The notes below the pieces were generated by a model. It saw only the letters and a program-made list of their open reading frames with translations, did not search any database and was not told the origin of the DNA. Source: Prostheceraeus crozeri (Eukaryota > Platyhelminthes > Polycladida > Euryleptidae). From it: DNA of 64,000 nt. The stretch spans positions 62,001 through 126,000 of the forward strand of contig CAJQUW010016954.1 in assembly GCA_907163375.1 (NCBI GenBank), read 5' to 3'. Positions 45,796 through 61,200 of the stretch are shown here, piece by piece (position 1 is the first letter of the stretch; every line of letters starts with the position of its first letter). Both the position numbers and the translations under genes were made by a program.

Positions 45796-46205
45796 GGTTG
45801 TCACATTAAGATTTAATATCAGATAAAACTTTTGCACAAAAGAAAAATGTTTTGCATTCATATTGGTGCAAAACACGAATGATTTTAATCACCAATAAAG
45901 CATTCAAAAGAATTTTTCGAGAAAAAAAAATGATTTTGACTGAAAAATAAAATCAATGATTTAAGAAAAAAAATGGAAAAAAGAAAGAAGAAAGAAAGAA
46001 AAAGAAAAAAGAGGAAAATAGATATTACAAAAAAAAGATTTTAGAAAGATGAGAAAAAAGATTAATATATTAAAGAATTTAAGAGAATAAAAGAAGAAGA
46101 AAAAAAAAAGAAGAAGGAAGAAGAAAGTATTAGATAAAAAAAAATTTAAAAAAACAAAGAAAGAAAAAAACTGAAAAAATTTAAAAGAGAATATGGAAGA
46201 AACAC
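45796..46205 (+). other. A-rich, C-poor low-complexity tract
   Basis: From 45,960 to 46,200 the sequence is almost only A, G and T in runs of AAAGAAAG and AAAAAA. It begins where module copy 2 stops and ends abruptly at the C-rich tract. No gene. Confidence 0.85.
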
Positions 46206-49200
46206 GACCATACCCAAAATAAACATCCGCCCGCACAAACCTCCCCTCTCACCAGCTACGCCATACCCAGCCTACCACCACCCCTCTCCCCCCCCCTCCC
46301 CCCCTATCCTCTCCACATCCCCACCCCACTCACCCCCCCCCTCCCCTCCTCCTCCCTCTACAACCCCCAGTATCCCACCCGCCCCCCAACACACTCCCTC
46401 CCCCCCCCCTCCCCCTCCACAAGCCCCCCCCCCCCCCCCCACACAAAAAAATCGCCCGCCCCATCCCCCCCGCACCACCCCCACCCCCCCCTCTCCTCCC
46501 CCTCCCGAACGCCTCCTCCTCCACCGCGAACCAACAAACAAACTCCCCTCCACCTCGCATCCCCCTCCTACACAACCCTCCTCCCCACAACCACCCTTCC
46601 TCAACCCCCCCTCCCATCCCCCAACTACCCGCTCCCCACTCCCATCAATCTCAAGCCCACAACCCAAAAAACTCGTCCACCCCCCTCCCCCCCTCCTCCG
46701 CCTCGGTGCCACCATCCCCCAGCTCCCCCCCCAAACTCCCCCCCTCCCCGTTCCCCCCCAGCTCCTCTCCTCTCTCACAAAACCCAAACGCCCCCCCCAC
46801 CTCAATTCCCTCTCCCCCCCCTTCCCCCCCCTCACATCCCCCCTACCCCCCTCTCCACTCCCCCCCTCGCCTCCCCATTCTCCAACCCCCTCCCCACCCC
46901 AAGCCTCCCACCAACCCTCTCCCCCCCACTCCCCAGACCCCCTTCATCTCCCATCCCACCCCCCCCCCTCATTCCCATTCCCCTCAACAACACACACTAA
47001 CCCCCCACCCCCCCCCCAAAATCGCCCTCCCGCCTCTCCCCTCCCCAACCTCCCCTCCCCCTCCCCCCCCCCTCCCCCCTCGCCACCACACGACAAAACC
47101 CCCCCCGTGCAAACAAATCCCCCTACAAGATCATTCTCACCCCACCCCCCCTAAAGCCCCCCTCTCATAATCCAAGACCCCCTCCCCAGCACAAAAATTA
47201 AGACCCCCCCACAATCCCCCAACCCGCCCCCCCTCATATAAACACTCCCTCCAATCAAAAACCCCCGCCCACCCTCATTCTCACTCCCCAAACGTCCACC
47301 AAAAAAACACATCCCTCCCATCCCTCCCTCTACCCTTCCCCTCAAAATCCATTCCCCTCTCCCCCCTCTCTCTCTCCCTACTCCCCAGTCCACCCTCCGC
47401 CACCCTCCCCCCCACCCCCGCCCCAACCGCCCAAACCCAAGTATCCTACCCCCGCCTCTCAAGTTAAACCACCCACCCCCCCCCCCCCCCCCTCTCCACT
47501 CTACCCTTCCCCCCAAAAAAAAAACCCTCCCCCCTCCCGCCCTCCCTCCCTTACCCAACCCCAAAACCCCCCCTCACCTCCCACCCCCACCCCCCCCTCT
47601 AACACTCTCCCATTCTCCTCCCTCACTAAAAACCTACACCGCCCTCACTCCCCCTCCCCCCCAATCGCCCCCCTCCTCAATACCTACCCCAAAATCGTCC
47701 CCCCCCCTCAATTCCCCCCCATCCCCCGCTCAACGAAGCAACCTCTATCAATCACCCCTCCCCCTCCCCCTTCCTCCAACCATTCCTCCTCTCACAAAAA
47801 TGCCCTCTCCTTCTCTCCCCGTCATCTCTCCTCCCTCACCCACACCCCCCCAAACCCCCCTCCCTTCAAATCCCTCAAAACCCCAACCCTCCTCACCCAA
47901 AAGTTTCCCCCATTCCCCCCCCCTCCCTTCCCCCCCTTCGCCTCCCCCCTACAGTCCCCCCCCCCCAAACCCAATTGCACCTCTCTCCCCCCTCAACCTT
48001 CCAAGATCCCGGCGATCCCCCCCCCCCCCCCCCCCCAAATCCAGATCCCTCTTCTCCCATCCCCCTCCCCCTCCCCGAGCCAATCCCCGCCCAGCAAAAA
48101 TCCCAAATCCCCCTCCCCCTGCACCCCCCCTCCCCCCATCCCTCCCCACCCCGCCTCCAGCTCCCTCACCGCCCCCTTCCTCCCCCCCCCCAACAACGTC
48201 TCCTCTCCCACAAACCATTATCCCCACCACCCACAATCCCAACCCCCTCCCCCCCCCCAACCAAACGACCCCCTCGTCTCCCATTAACACATCCCCTCCC
48301 CCCCCCACCACCCCCCAACTCTCTTTCCCTCCCCCCCCCCAGCCTCTCCCACCCTCCCCCTCCATTCACAACAATTCCACATACCCATTCCCCCCCCCCC
48401 GCCCCCTTCACCCAATCCCCCCCGCCACTCCCCTCACTAACTTCCATCCCCCCTGCCTCCAAGCACTCCAACTTAAACGCCCTCCTCATTCACGCCTCCC
48501 TCCTCCCCCTCCCCCGACCCACCACTCCCCCCCAATTATCCCCCCCTCCACCCCAACCCAACCACCCCCCCCTTCTCACCTCTCCTCCCAACCCCCACCC
48601 AAGAAATCCCCCCCCCCGACCCTCCCTCCCCCTCACTCCCCCTCTCCTCTCCTCACTCATTGCATACCCCCCACCCCCAAAAACCCCCCCACCCCCCTCT
48701 CCAACACCCCTCCCCACACCCCCCAAACCCCCCCGCTCCTCCCATCCCCCCCAACACGAGAACAGCCCCCTCGCCCTTCCCCATCCCCCTGCCCTCTCCC
48801 CCCCCTCTCCCCCCTCCCCCAATCTTCCTCGCCCCCATCCAATCGCTCCCCCCACTCCACCCCCCCTCCCCTCCCCCCCAAATCTTCCTTCAACCCCCCT
48901 CCCAACCCCCTTCCTCCTGCCACGCTCCCCCCCCGCCATCACAACCTCTCCTCTCTCCCCACAACCGCCCACCCCCCCGCACTTCAACACTCGCTCCTCC
49001 GCTCCCCCTCCTGCCCCCCGCACCCCCCCTTCCCTCGCCCAAAAAAACAGATAGATCTCAACTCCACAAAATCGCTCCACCAGATCCTCTCCCATTCCCC
49101 CTTCACCCATCACGCCCGTCCCCCCCTCCATCCAACCACCACCCCCGCCCCCCCTCCCCATCCCTCCCCCCCTCGCCACCCCCCCGTAACACCTCCCCGC

Positions 49201-52200
49201 CCTACCCCCCCCTTCCCGTCCATCATCAACCTCCCCCTCCCCCCCCCCCCCCTACCCCCTCCCCTTCCCTCCTCCCCGCCCACCCCCAACGTCCCCCCAA
49301 TCCAAACTGCCACCAATCTCTCGCCTCCTCTACCCTATCCTCCACCGCCTCTCCTCCCCCTCCCTCCCCTGCTCCCGCTCTACAGCCCCCAATCAAATAT
49401 CACCAATCTGCCCCGCCCCTTCCTCCCCCAACACACCCCCTCCCAACTCGCCTCTCCACTCCACCCCCCAACCCCCTTCCCTCCCACCTCTCCCCTCCGA
49501 CTCCCCCCTGCAACCCACAACCTCCCGCCCATGCCCCCCCCACCCAGCCGCCCTCAGAGTCCCCCCTCTCCCCCCCCCCTCCCTCCTCCCCCACCCCTCC
49601 ACCCCTCGCCCCCCCATCCTCCCCCCCTCACGCCCACGCCCCCCCGAACACCGCTCATTAATCCCTCACCCCCTCCCCCCCCAATCACCCCCCACCCTAT
49701 CCCAATCGCCCCCCCTCCCCAACCTCTCCATCCCGTCCCCCCCCCTCCCCCACTCCTCATTCCCCTCGCCTCAAATCGCCCCTCACCCCTCCCCCCCTCC
49801 CCCTCCTTCAAACCCACCCCCTCTCTCCCCCCCAATTCCCTCTCCCCCCTCCTCCCCCTCCCCCCTCCCAACTTTCCCCCTCCATCCCCCCTCCCCCATT
49901 CTTCCCGCCGCCCCCCTCCCCTCCCCCTCCCCTCCCCACCCCCTCCTACCCCTCGCCCAACACCCCCAGAAAACCCTCACCCCCCTCCATTCCCCTCCTC
50001 GCCCTACTCCCCTCACCCCAAACCTCCACTCCCCACCCATTCCCCCTCACCCCCCCCGTCCCCTCCCCCCCCCGACCCCCCGCAACCTCCCCTCTCCACC
50101 CCCCCCCTCGCCCCACCTCCTCCCCCCCCCCTCCCCCTCTCACCCACAAAACCCGCCTCTCCCCTTCCCTACCCATTCCCCAAACCCCTCCCCAAACCCC
50201 CTCCTCTCTCCGCCGAAACCATAGGTCCCCCCCCCCCTCCCCTCCCACTTCCCCCTCTCTCCAGAACTCCCCCACCCCCGAACCCCATCCTCATCCTCCC
50301 GCCCCATCGCCCCTCCCACATCCAACCCCCCCCGCCCGCCTCCCCAATTATCTCGCCCATACCCCCCCCCCCCTCTCCACCCCCCCGACGCCCCCGCTCC
50401 CCCAACGCTCCCTCCCCGCTCCCCTCTCCCCACCCCCCCCCCTCCCGCCCCTTCCCCCCTCCTCTCAGTCCCCCCCTGCATCCAATTCCACCCCCCCCTC
50501 GCTCCTCAAACACTCTCCAATCGCAACAAAAAACCCCATCTCCTCCAACCTGCCCCCACCCTCTCCGCTCCACCCCCCCTCTCCCCTCAACAAACTCCCA
50601 CCTCCATACATCCACCCCCCCCCTACCCCCCTCTCCCTAAAACTCCCCTCCCCCCCCACCCCCCTCCCATCCACTCACACCCCCCACTCTGCACCCCCCC
50701 GCCCTCCATCCCCTCCCCCAAGTCCACTATACACTCCCACAATCTCCCTCCCCTCATCCCCTCTCAACTACCCCCACCCGCCCCGCCCCCCTCCCCTCTC
50801 CCTTCTCCACCATCCCATCCTCTCGCCCAACCCCTCCAAAACCAACCCCCCCCCCCCGCCCTCAGTCTCATTCCCTCCCTCTCACCCCCTCCCCCCTCTA
50901 AACACATCACCCCCCCCCCTCCCCCCCCAGCACACTCCGTTCCTCCACCCTCCCAAAAGCAAACCTCTCCCCCTCCACCCACACCCTCCCCCTCCCCCCC
51001 CCGCCAACCCCCCTTCCCCCCCCCACTCCCCCCCCCCCCTCCCAAATACCATTCCCCCCCCCCCCCCACTCCATTCACCAATAAAAAAACCCCGCACCCT
51101 CCACCCACCCCATTCCCTCCCTCTTCCCTTCCCCCCCCTACCCCTCCAAGACCCCTCCCCCCCCCCCTCCCCCCACCTCTCCCCTCCCTCCATCACCCCC
51201 ACCCCAACCTCAACACTACAACCACTCTCCCCGTACCCCTCCCCCCCCCCCCCATAGCTACTGCCCCTCAAACCACCCACCCCGCCCCAACCTCCCCATT
51301 CACCGCACCCCCCCACCTCCCCCCTCCAAACCCTCCCCCCCCACAAACGCTCCCTCCCAATCCCAATGTCTCCTCCCCCCCCTCCCCTCCCCCCCCCCCC
51401 CTTCCCCCAAACCCCCCCTCCCCCCCCCCCTCTCCCTCCCTCCCCCCCCCCCCTCCCCGCTCCATCTCCCCCCCCCCTCACCCTCCCCTCTCCCCTCCCT
51501 CCCCCCCCCCCAAGCCGGCCACATCATTTCTTCCTCCCCCACTTCCCCCCTCCCCCCCCAACCCCCCCCGCCCCCACCCCCCCAAACAAACATCCCCAAA
51601 TAACAACTTCACCCCTCGTCCCCACCCGTCCCCGCCCCACAAATACCCCTCCCCCCCCCCACCTAACCGCTCCCTCCCCTCCCCCTCCCCACGCAAATAC
51701 GGACCCCCCCCCCCCCCCCCAATCCCACCTCCCGCCCTCCTCTTCCCCCTCCCCTACCTCACCTTCCATATTCTCCCCCGCCCCCCTCCCCCCACCCGAC
51801 CCTCCCCCCCAGCCTCCCCCAGTCCAACTCTTCCCCCCCCCCCCCACCACAGCACAGAAAAACCTCCCCCAAACCCCCCCCAAACATCGCATCCCATCGC
51901 AATCCCCTTCCCCCCCCACCAAAACCACCCTCCCCCGCACCCCCCCCCCACCCCCGCCCCCCAAACTCCCCCCCCTCCCAATGCCAAACCATCATCCCTC
52001 ATCTCCCCCTCACCACCCCACTTCCAATCCCCCACCCTCTCAAACAAACCCCTCCCCACCCCCTCACCTCCCCTCCAATTCGCCTCCTCCCCCCCCCCCA
52101 AATCATCCCACCCCGCTCCCCCACAACCCCCCTCCCCCAACCCCTCCTGCCCTCACCCCCCCCCCCATTCCCACCCCTCCTCCTCTCTCAATCCCCCTCA

Positions 52201-55200
52201 CCCCTCCCACCCGCTCTCCCCATTCCACCCCCATTTCCCCCCTCACAAACCCCGCCCCAAACCCCCGCCATCCCACTCCCCCCCTCCCCCCCTTCCCCAC
52301 CTCGCCCCCCCCTCCCCCCCTCCCCCCTCATTCCCCTCCCCCTCTCACCCCTTCACCCCACCCAATCCTCCTCCCTCCCCCCTCCCCCCCCCCCACTCCC
52401 ACCACTCCAACTCACCCCCGCCAACCTCTCCTCCCTCCCCATCAATATTCACACTCACCGCTACATGATCCGCTCCATCTCCCGCTCTCAAAAATCCCCC
52501 CACTCCTCATCACTCCCTCTCCCTCCCCACCACACTACATAATCACGCGCTCCGAAACCACCTCCCCCCTCCAAACGTTGCGCTCTCCCCTCCCCCTCCC
52601 CCATTCTCTCTCATCCTCCCCTCTCAAATTCTCCACATCCCCTCGCTCAAAGCCACCACCTCCTCCCCAGCACCTTCCCCACCATAAAACTCACTTCCCT
52701 CACCCTCGATCCACCATTCGCTCCCCCTCCTCCCCCCCCACTCAAACCCACCCTCCCCAACCCAGTCACGCACCACGCAGCCCTCACAAATCTCTCCGCT
52801 CCTCTCACGCACATCCCCCCCTTCAAAACAACATCCTCTCACAACGACCCCACTTCAAACCACAAAACCTCTCTCCTCCCACCCCATTCCAACCCACCCC
52901 CACCCCCACGATCCCCCTCACACTCCTCTCAAAAAACACTCAAAGTTCCCAATGCCACAACAGCTGCAACCATTCCACCGCGCCACCCTCTCAGCATGCC
53001 TCCCCCCTCCTCCTCCCCCATTCACAAACCCCCCCCCACTCCAACCCAAAAAACCTCCCCTAAAATCTCATTGCTTCAGTATCTCCCCCCCCCAACACGT
53101 CCTCTACCACCCCCCTCCCAATTCTCTCCCCCGCTACACCTAATCCCCGCCCCCAACACTCTCCCTCCCCTCCTCCCCCTCTCAAACCCTCCTCTCCCCC
53201 CACCCGTCCTCCCCCACCACCCACTCCCAAACCTGCCTCCCATCCCCCCCCTCATTCCCCGTTCCCTCCACTAACCGCCTCCACCCAAAAGCCCCCATAG
53301 CCCCCCCTTCCTCACGCAAACCCCTCCAACCCCCACCCCACCCCCATCCCCCATCTCAGACACCCGTCCGCCTCCCCCTCCCCCTCCGACCACCTCCTCC
53401 CTCCCGACGCCCCCCGAATCCCCCCCCCCCACCTCCCCCAATCACCCCTCTCATCACCACCTCCTCTCCAGTCCAAACCCCCACTCAACATTCAAACCCT
53501 CTCCCCCCCCCACGCCCCCACCCCCCTCTTCCTCACCCAAAAACCCTCAAGATCACTCCCATCCTCCCCCACCCCCCCCCCTCCCCTCCCTCGCCCCCTC
53601 CTCCCCCCTATTCTCCCCCCCATCCCCACCCATTCTCTTCCATTCCCCAACCCCCCATCGTCCCCAGATACTCCCCCTCCCCCACCCAACAACAAACCTT
53701 TCCCATTCCGCCCCCCCCGCCCCCAAAAAGCCCCCACCCTCACTCTCCCATTTCCTTCCCCAACCCTCCCCCTCACCCCCCCACAACCACCCCTCCCCCA
53801 ATTCCCCTCACCTTCTCCTCCTCTCAGCGAATTCCCCCCCAAACGGACCCACTAAATTCAATCCCCCCAATACATACCCCAAATTTCAGCCTTCCATTCA
53901 TCTCAAGCACCCCCTCATCTCCCCCATGCAACCGCCCATCCCACCACCAGTACCACACCCTCTCCCCCAACCCACCACAACCCCACCCGCTCAAACCGTT
54001 CACTCAACAATGCATTCCCATCCACATCCAATTCTCCTTCCAAACCTGCTCTCATCCCTCCCCCCCCCCCGAACCCACCACCCATATCACACTCTCCTCA
54101 GAAAACGCAAAACACTCCCACACACACAAAAATCAACCCTCACCAACAAGAGCCAAAAAAACAGAACGATACCTCCACACCCCATTGAACTCCACCAATC
54201 ACTATCGCCCTCCAATCCTCCCACCCCCCGCCAGCCTCCCACTCCGACTACAACCAATCCCCCCCAACAGGACTCTCTCTCCTTGCCCCCCTCCCATAAA
54301 ACATAACCCATCATTCCGCCAGATCAGCCACCCACTTCTTATTCCTATAACAAACTCAGTAATCCCCTCCCTCTCACACAACCACCCAATCTCCCCTAGA
54401 CCGTCCTCACAGTCCCCCCCCCTCTCAGCCCACTCTGCACATACAAACGAAAATATCCACATACCGCGAATTCAACCTAAATGAACTCCCACCACACAAC
54501 ATCACTATTCCGTCACCACCCGCACACATGCCCCACAACAACCCCTAAAACCTCAACGCCACCTCTCCTCCCAACACCACCTTCTCCCCCAAAAGATCTC
54601 CTTCCAAAGCCCTCGCACTCTCCCCCTCCGCACATCCTCCAAACCCCCCCGCAGTCCTACCGTCCGCCACCTTCAATGCCCCACACTACACTCTCCCAAA
54701 CCCTCACCAAAGTATTCTCCCCCACCCCTCCTTCACCACCCCCAGATCTCCCTCTCACTAACACTCTCCATTCCTCCAATCCCACACCTCCAAACATCAA
54801 CCCCACAAACCACACTCTCCTAGCTATAATTCCCCCACCCAAGAAACTCCCCGTTCTCCAAACACATCCCTAACCAAACCCCACAAAAACCCGCAACACC
54901 CCGCCGCCAGCTCCCTCCGCCCCAACCTACCAGCACAATTCAACCCCACCCCCGACACCTAAAATGAAGCACTTTCCGACTAAGAATATAAAATACTGAT
55001 TTTCACTATATTATTAGATATAAGCACTAGACCCCAATAGCCCGCTCACGACCCCCACTCACGCACATCCGCTCCTCACCAACCACAAACACTCCACCAC
55101 CGCTCTCTCATCTCCCACCACCCAAAAGATCCATCCCCCCATTCACCCCCCTCTCAGCCCCCCCCAAACAACCAATTCGCCACCCCACCTCAACGAACCT

Positions 55201-58200
55201 AAATCAATTCATGCCCAACCCACCCTCTCCACAATACCCCCAAATCACTCCTCCCTCATGCCCCTACCCGAAGCAACCCTCCTGCCTCATCATATCTCCC
55301 ACAACTCCATCCGACGCCCCCTCCCGCATCTACACCACCCCCACACGTTCATTCCTCACTCGCACAACCGGCCACTCATGACAGAAGCATCCCCCCAACC
55401 CGGCCCTACCTCAACACTTCCCCTCTCACCCCATTCCCCTGCTCATCCTCCGCACTCCAATTCCCCCAGCCCCCACACCCCCTCCCCACCCACTCCCCCG
55501 CCATCCCCCCACAGCCTAACTAAACACCTCCTCAAGATTGCACTGCTAATTGCATGCGAACCATTCATATACACATCCAGGCACCAATTCCCCCCCACAC
55601 TACCGCTTATCCAATACAACGCCTTACTCTCTATAATTGCAGTCCCATTAATCAAAGTCTTTGACCGCGGATCCTACGCCGATGCCCTCCATATAAACCT
55701 CAATTATACAACAAAAACTTACCAAAACATAGACAACCCATCCAATAACGACTTAATCACAACACAGCACCACCCAACTCCCAATATAATTCCCCTACGA
55801 CCTCTTGATCACTTCTCCACAATTCCAAAGCGCACCCGCACTCTCCTCCCTACATCCCTCCCCAACTAGGACCTATCCTAAGAGCGGTCATTCCATATCC
55901 CACACATAAGCACCTCACCCACATTCATATTGTTCCCCCTTCGCTTCAAGAACACCGACACTCCATGGCAAAAACAACAGATTCCGCTCTTCTCTAAGCA
56001 GCTACTGCATACTGCATTCCTCCACCTCAAAACTCTCATCTCCCAGGCGAAACCCCTTCTCTCCCTCCCCTCCCTCCCCCCGACTCCTACAACCGACCCC
56101 AAAACATTCCCATCCCCACCCAGGCCCTCTCCATTACCTCGCATCATTTTGCATTCTCCCACCACTCCCCTCCCAATGCCGAGCCACCCCACATCACGCA
56201 CAAAACTCCCCCTCCTCCTCACGATCCCCATACTTCCCCACCCACACATCCCCATACGAAGGCTACCATTTCCCCTCCCCAAGTCCCCCAACCGCAACAT
56301 CTCATGTCCTCGCCCACCAAGAGACTCCTCACAAGATCCACCGACTACAAGCACCGCCCCTCATCGCCCCCCCAATCTTGTAAATCCACTCCACCCCCGA
56401 CTCAAACCTACATTCTCCAACTCTCCCGGCCCCCATTCACCACAACCATCCCCCCCCACCTCATCCAACCCAACCATAAACAAAGCCCCAATCTTGACGT
56501 CAGACAACAGCCCCCCTCCCCCCTCCACCACCCCCCCTACATACAATCCCCCAAAAACATGCGCCATCTCTTCCCAGTCCCCCCCCATCTCCCCTCCCCA
56601 CATTCTCCATTATCCCCCCCTGCCCTCCCACACTAGACCCAGCGATCAAAACCTCCAGCACAGCACTCCAATTTCGCCTACTACTCGCCTCATCATCCCC
56701 ATCGTCCATAACAAACTCAACTGAATTGGACATCAAACTCTGCCCCCACAATCCCCAGCCCTCCACAATTACTTCCCCTCCAAACGCCCTTCACATCCAA
56801 TTCGCTCAATCCTCAAAAATCCCCCAACAATCGCAACACCCACCCGACACCCCACCGTCCCCTACCCAGCCCCCCCGTGCCCCCCTCATCTCTCCGAGAA
56901 AATCATCGAATCACCCCCCAGCACCCCCCATGTCCCAATCAAAAATACCGCCCCCGCTTCCAAACCCTCACCTAATTACCAGAAAGTCGTCCACTCGTCT
57001 CCCCCCATACGGCCTTCCCCCTCTCTCAGGCACATTCAAACACCCTCACATCCAGCTCGCCACCACTGCACAACCTCCAGTCCCCCCTATACCACAATGA
57101 TCTCCCCATCATTCTCCATCCAATAAGTTCTCTCCCATTACCCCCCCCCAAGTACACCTCCCCAATTCCCCCCCACCTCTCCCTCTCCCCACCACCACAA
57201 CAGCAAGATTTCAACCTCAAACCCGCCCCAAACCCTGTCATTCAAACCCCCACCCCCCCTCAAAATCAGACACCTCCCTCCTCCCACTCCCCCCCCCGCT
57301 CTGCCCCTCCTCATCCCCCCCTTACGAGTAATTTTCCCCACCAACTCTCAAGAACTTCCCCACACTCCCACGCCTCGCCGTCCCAAAAGCACCCCTCCCC
57401 CCCCTCCCGCTACCCCCCCTCACCCCCCCCATCCTCAACGCCATCCTCCATCCCGCGAAAAGACTCATTCCATCTCCAGCCCCATAAAAAATTCTCCACA
57501 AATAGTCTCATCAACAAACTCCAGCCCAAATTCATCCAGACCCTCACAAATCCCCCTCCCCTCGCTCCGCCCCAATAAGGATCTTCCCATCCCGCCTTCA
57601 CGCCGCCCCATCCCCCTTCACAACCTCCCGTCCCCTCCACCATAAACGACGCCCCCCCCCCCCCCTCCCAACCCCCCCCTCCCCCCATTCCTCCCCCCAC
57701 TCATCCTCCCCCTCCTCCCTCTCATTCCCCCGCCTCGCCCCCCGCCTCATTCCTTCCGCCCCGGCCCCCCCCCCCCACCCGCCCTTCCGCCTCCACCCCT
57801 CCATTCTCGGCCCCGCTTCCCCGTCCCCTCCCCCCACCCACCCGCCATCCCCCTTCACTCTCCCTCTCCCCTCCCTCCCCCCCATCCGCCCCCCACTACC
57901 TACTCCCCCGCCCCCCGCGCCAACGTCCCTCCATCCCCGCTCAAATCCTCCCGCCCAATCTTCCCTCCAGCTCCTCTATTCGTCCCCCCCCCCTCACCCC
58001 TCCCTCCCGCGGTCAACCAACCACATCCACCCCCCTCACCCCCGCCTCCCCTCCCCTTCTCCCAGACCCCCTCTCCCCCACCCTCCCCTCACCGCGCCTC
58101 GCACAGAAGATACCCTCCCCCCCCCCCCATTCCCACACCCCCCTCTATTCCCCAACCCCCAATCACTCTTCCCGCCCCTCCCCCCCCCCCCCTCCTCCCT

Positions 58201-61200
58201 CGTCCAAATCCCTCGCCCCTCCTCGCCCTTTCTAGCATCACCTGCTCAGATACATAACAAATCCCCTCACACCCTTCCCCCCCTCCCAAAATCTCCAACA
58301 ACAGTAAGAAAACCAAGCCTCTCAGAACACCCAAAAACAATTCTCTCCCTCTCTCTCCAGGCTCCCCCCCACAACCAGCCGCAACGCCCCCCATAACGTA
58401 CGACATCCGCCCTCAGTCAGTAAAGTCTCCTCCTCCCCCCCCCCCCTCCCAGCAACCCCTTCCCCGCCAATCCCCCGTCGCCCCCCCAACCTCCCTCCCA
58501 ACAAAAAAAATCCCTCCAAAACCATCAAAAAATCCCCCCCTCCTCGCAGTCCTCCTCCCCCTCATTCCCTCCCCCTTCCCCCATTCTCGCCCTCGCTCCC
58601 ACGCCCCCGTTCCCTCTCCCAGCAAACAACCATTTCCTTTCTCCCCTCCTCCTAGCAAATAAATTCCTCCTCCCCCCTCCCCAACCCCCCCCCCACCCTC
58701 CCCCCCCTCTGCCTCTCCACCCACATTCCTCTCTGCATAAAAACCTACTCCCACCCCGTCGTTCTCGCCCTCCCCACCCCCTCCGCCCTCCTCTGACACT
58801 CCCCCCCCCCTAGCCCCTCCCCCCACTTCCCTCCCCCCGCCCCCCACCTCCCATTCCCGCTCTCCTACTCGTCCCAAATTATTGCTAATAAAAACCCTCC
58901 TCGCACCACCACCCCCCCCCTGCTCTCTCCCCTCCGCCCGCCCCACCACCCCTGCCTCTCTCCGCCTCAGAACGTCCCCCCCAACACAGAGCCCCTCTTC
59001 GCTCCACGCCTAATCATCTCCCGCATTCCCCTCCTCCCAAGAAAATCAGACGCACCCTCTGCCTCAGCCCACAAAAATCCTCCCTTGCCCTCTCCACCTC
59101 CAAACGCCATCAAGACCCCCCTCCGCCTCCCCAGAGACCCCCCCCCTCTCCCCTTCCGGCCTCCCCTTCCTCTCTCCCTGCGTCCAATTCTCCCACTGCA
59201 CTCCTCCACTCCCTCAAACGGACCACTCCATCACATTCACCCCCCACCCCCTCCCTTCCCTCAATCCTCCCCCCACCGTCCCTCCTCAAAAGTCAGAGAC
59301 GCCAAGACCAACTTTTACGTCCCCCCCCCTCCCCCCCCACACTCCAACCATTTTCTCCCATGCCCCCCCCCGCCCCATCCCACCCCCAAGGAAACAGAAA
59401 CCCTCCCCATCCCGCGCCCTCCCCTCCGCCCTCCCCCTCTCCCTCTCCCACCCCCCGCCCAGGCACCTCACAGACCCCCTCCTCACCCAGTCCCCCCCCT
59501 GTCACCCCTGCGACTCCCAGAACTCACAAACTCAATTGAAGAAGTTCTCCCCCTTCTTCACCACCTCCCTCCCCCCCCCTCCCCTTCCTCGCCCCCGCCT
59601 CCGCCATCATACAACTCTCCCCCCCCCATTCCCAGATCAAAATTCCAACCCCCGTTCAGCCACCCGCCCCGCATCTCCCTCTCCCCAAGAGGCTTCCTCC
59701 CGTCCACCCCCCAACGCCCCCCCCCAGCAATTCTCCGCCCACTCAGAATACCAGAAGGGCCCCCACCCGATCAGCGCACGCTCGCCCCTGCCTCCCACCC
59801 CCCCATCCCGATTCCGCCCCACCCGCCCCTCCCTCCCACGAACGACGAGGCCCTCGCAACCCCGTCCTCGCCCAACCCCCTAGCAAAAGCCCCTCTATTC
59901 TCCCTTCCATTCATCCCTCCCCCCCCCCGCTCACCTCCCTCGCAGAATCAATTCCCCCCCCCCACTCCTCCCAATGCCAACGCTAGCCTCCAAAAAGACA
60001 ATAGCCGCAACCCCTTCCCCAACACCACCCCCTCCCCTCATCCCCAGTAACCCATCCCCCTCCACCCCCCCCCGCCCCGTCCCTCACCTGCGACCCTTTC
60101 CCCTCTCGTCTCCCCTCCAAAGACGGACCCACCCCCCCCCCATCCCCACCCAACCCTCCAGTAAACAACCCCTCACAAATCATATCACCCGTCCATTTCA
60201 TACCTCATCACTCACAAGAATATACCCCGACTTCCCAGTCTCAACTCCGTCATTGCCCCCCCCACCCCCCCTCCCCTCCCCCAGGCGAACCCCCCACCCT
60301 CTCAGCACCCCCGCTCCTCCCTCCCCGCCCTCGACCCCTCACAAAAATTCGCCCAACCAACAAGCCCCCACAATAAGAGAAGGCGAACCCCTCCAAGAAT
60401 TACGCCCCGCTCTCGCTGCCTCCCCCGCACCTAAGCACCCCGCTCGCCCACCACCTCCCCCATCCCTCCAGGCATGATCCAAACTCTCTCCCGTCGTCCC
60501 CCCTGCCCCCCCTAAACTGCCCCTCGCCGCCTCTCCCCCTCACTGCCAAGGCCTCTGCTCTCCGCCCGCCCCTATTTGCGCTCCTCCCCCTCATCCTCCA
60601 ACCCTCCAGCCCTCCCCTCCCTGCAATACAAAATCCTCAACCCCCCCCCCCACCCCACTCCCCCCCCACACTCACCCATCACCCCCCCCCCTCCCCCCAC
60701 CAACCCTCTCCCCCGCCCTCAACCTCGCAGATTACCCGCCACCCCCCCCCGAAATTCCCATCACCCAAACTCCCAGCAAGCAACCAACCAAAACCTCAAG
60801 AATCCCTCGCATTCCCATAATTAATTCCTCTCCCTCCCCCCTCCCCATAGCCATATATATCGCTGCATCCCCCCCCCTTCCCCCCTCCTGCCCCCCAAGA
60901 CCATTCCCCTCCTCCTCGGCCCCCACATCCACACCCTCACCCTGCCTCATCCCCCTGCTCCCTCCCCCACCCTCTCCTCCCAAAAAAAACTCCTCCCCCT
61001 CAACGCCTCCCCATCCCCCGCCATCCCCCACCTTAATTCCAATTCCTCTCTGCTCGACCCCACCTCCCCACCCTCCCCCAAAGCTTCCCCCCCCCAATTC
61101 CCCCAAAGCACCAATCCATGCCCCACCACGATCCGCCCGCCCAGTCCCCACCCACTCCCAGCCCCCTCACCTCAACTCCTCCCCCTCCCTCTACCCCTCC

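Noticed and set aside
47800-50640. 946-codon proline-rich open frame, with many smaller frames on both strands of the C-rich tract
   Set aside because: Stop codons cannot arise in G-poor, C-rich DNA, so length is meaningless here. The products are Pro/Ser/Thr strings (or Gly/Arg on the other strand) without domains, introns or promoters.
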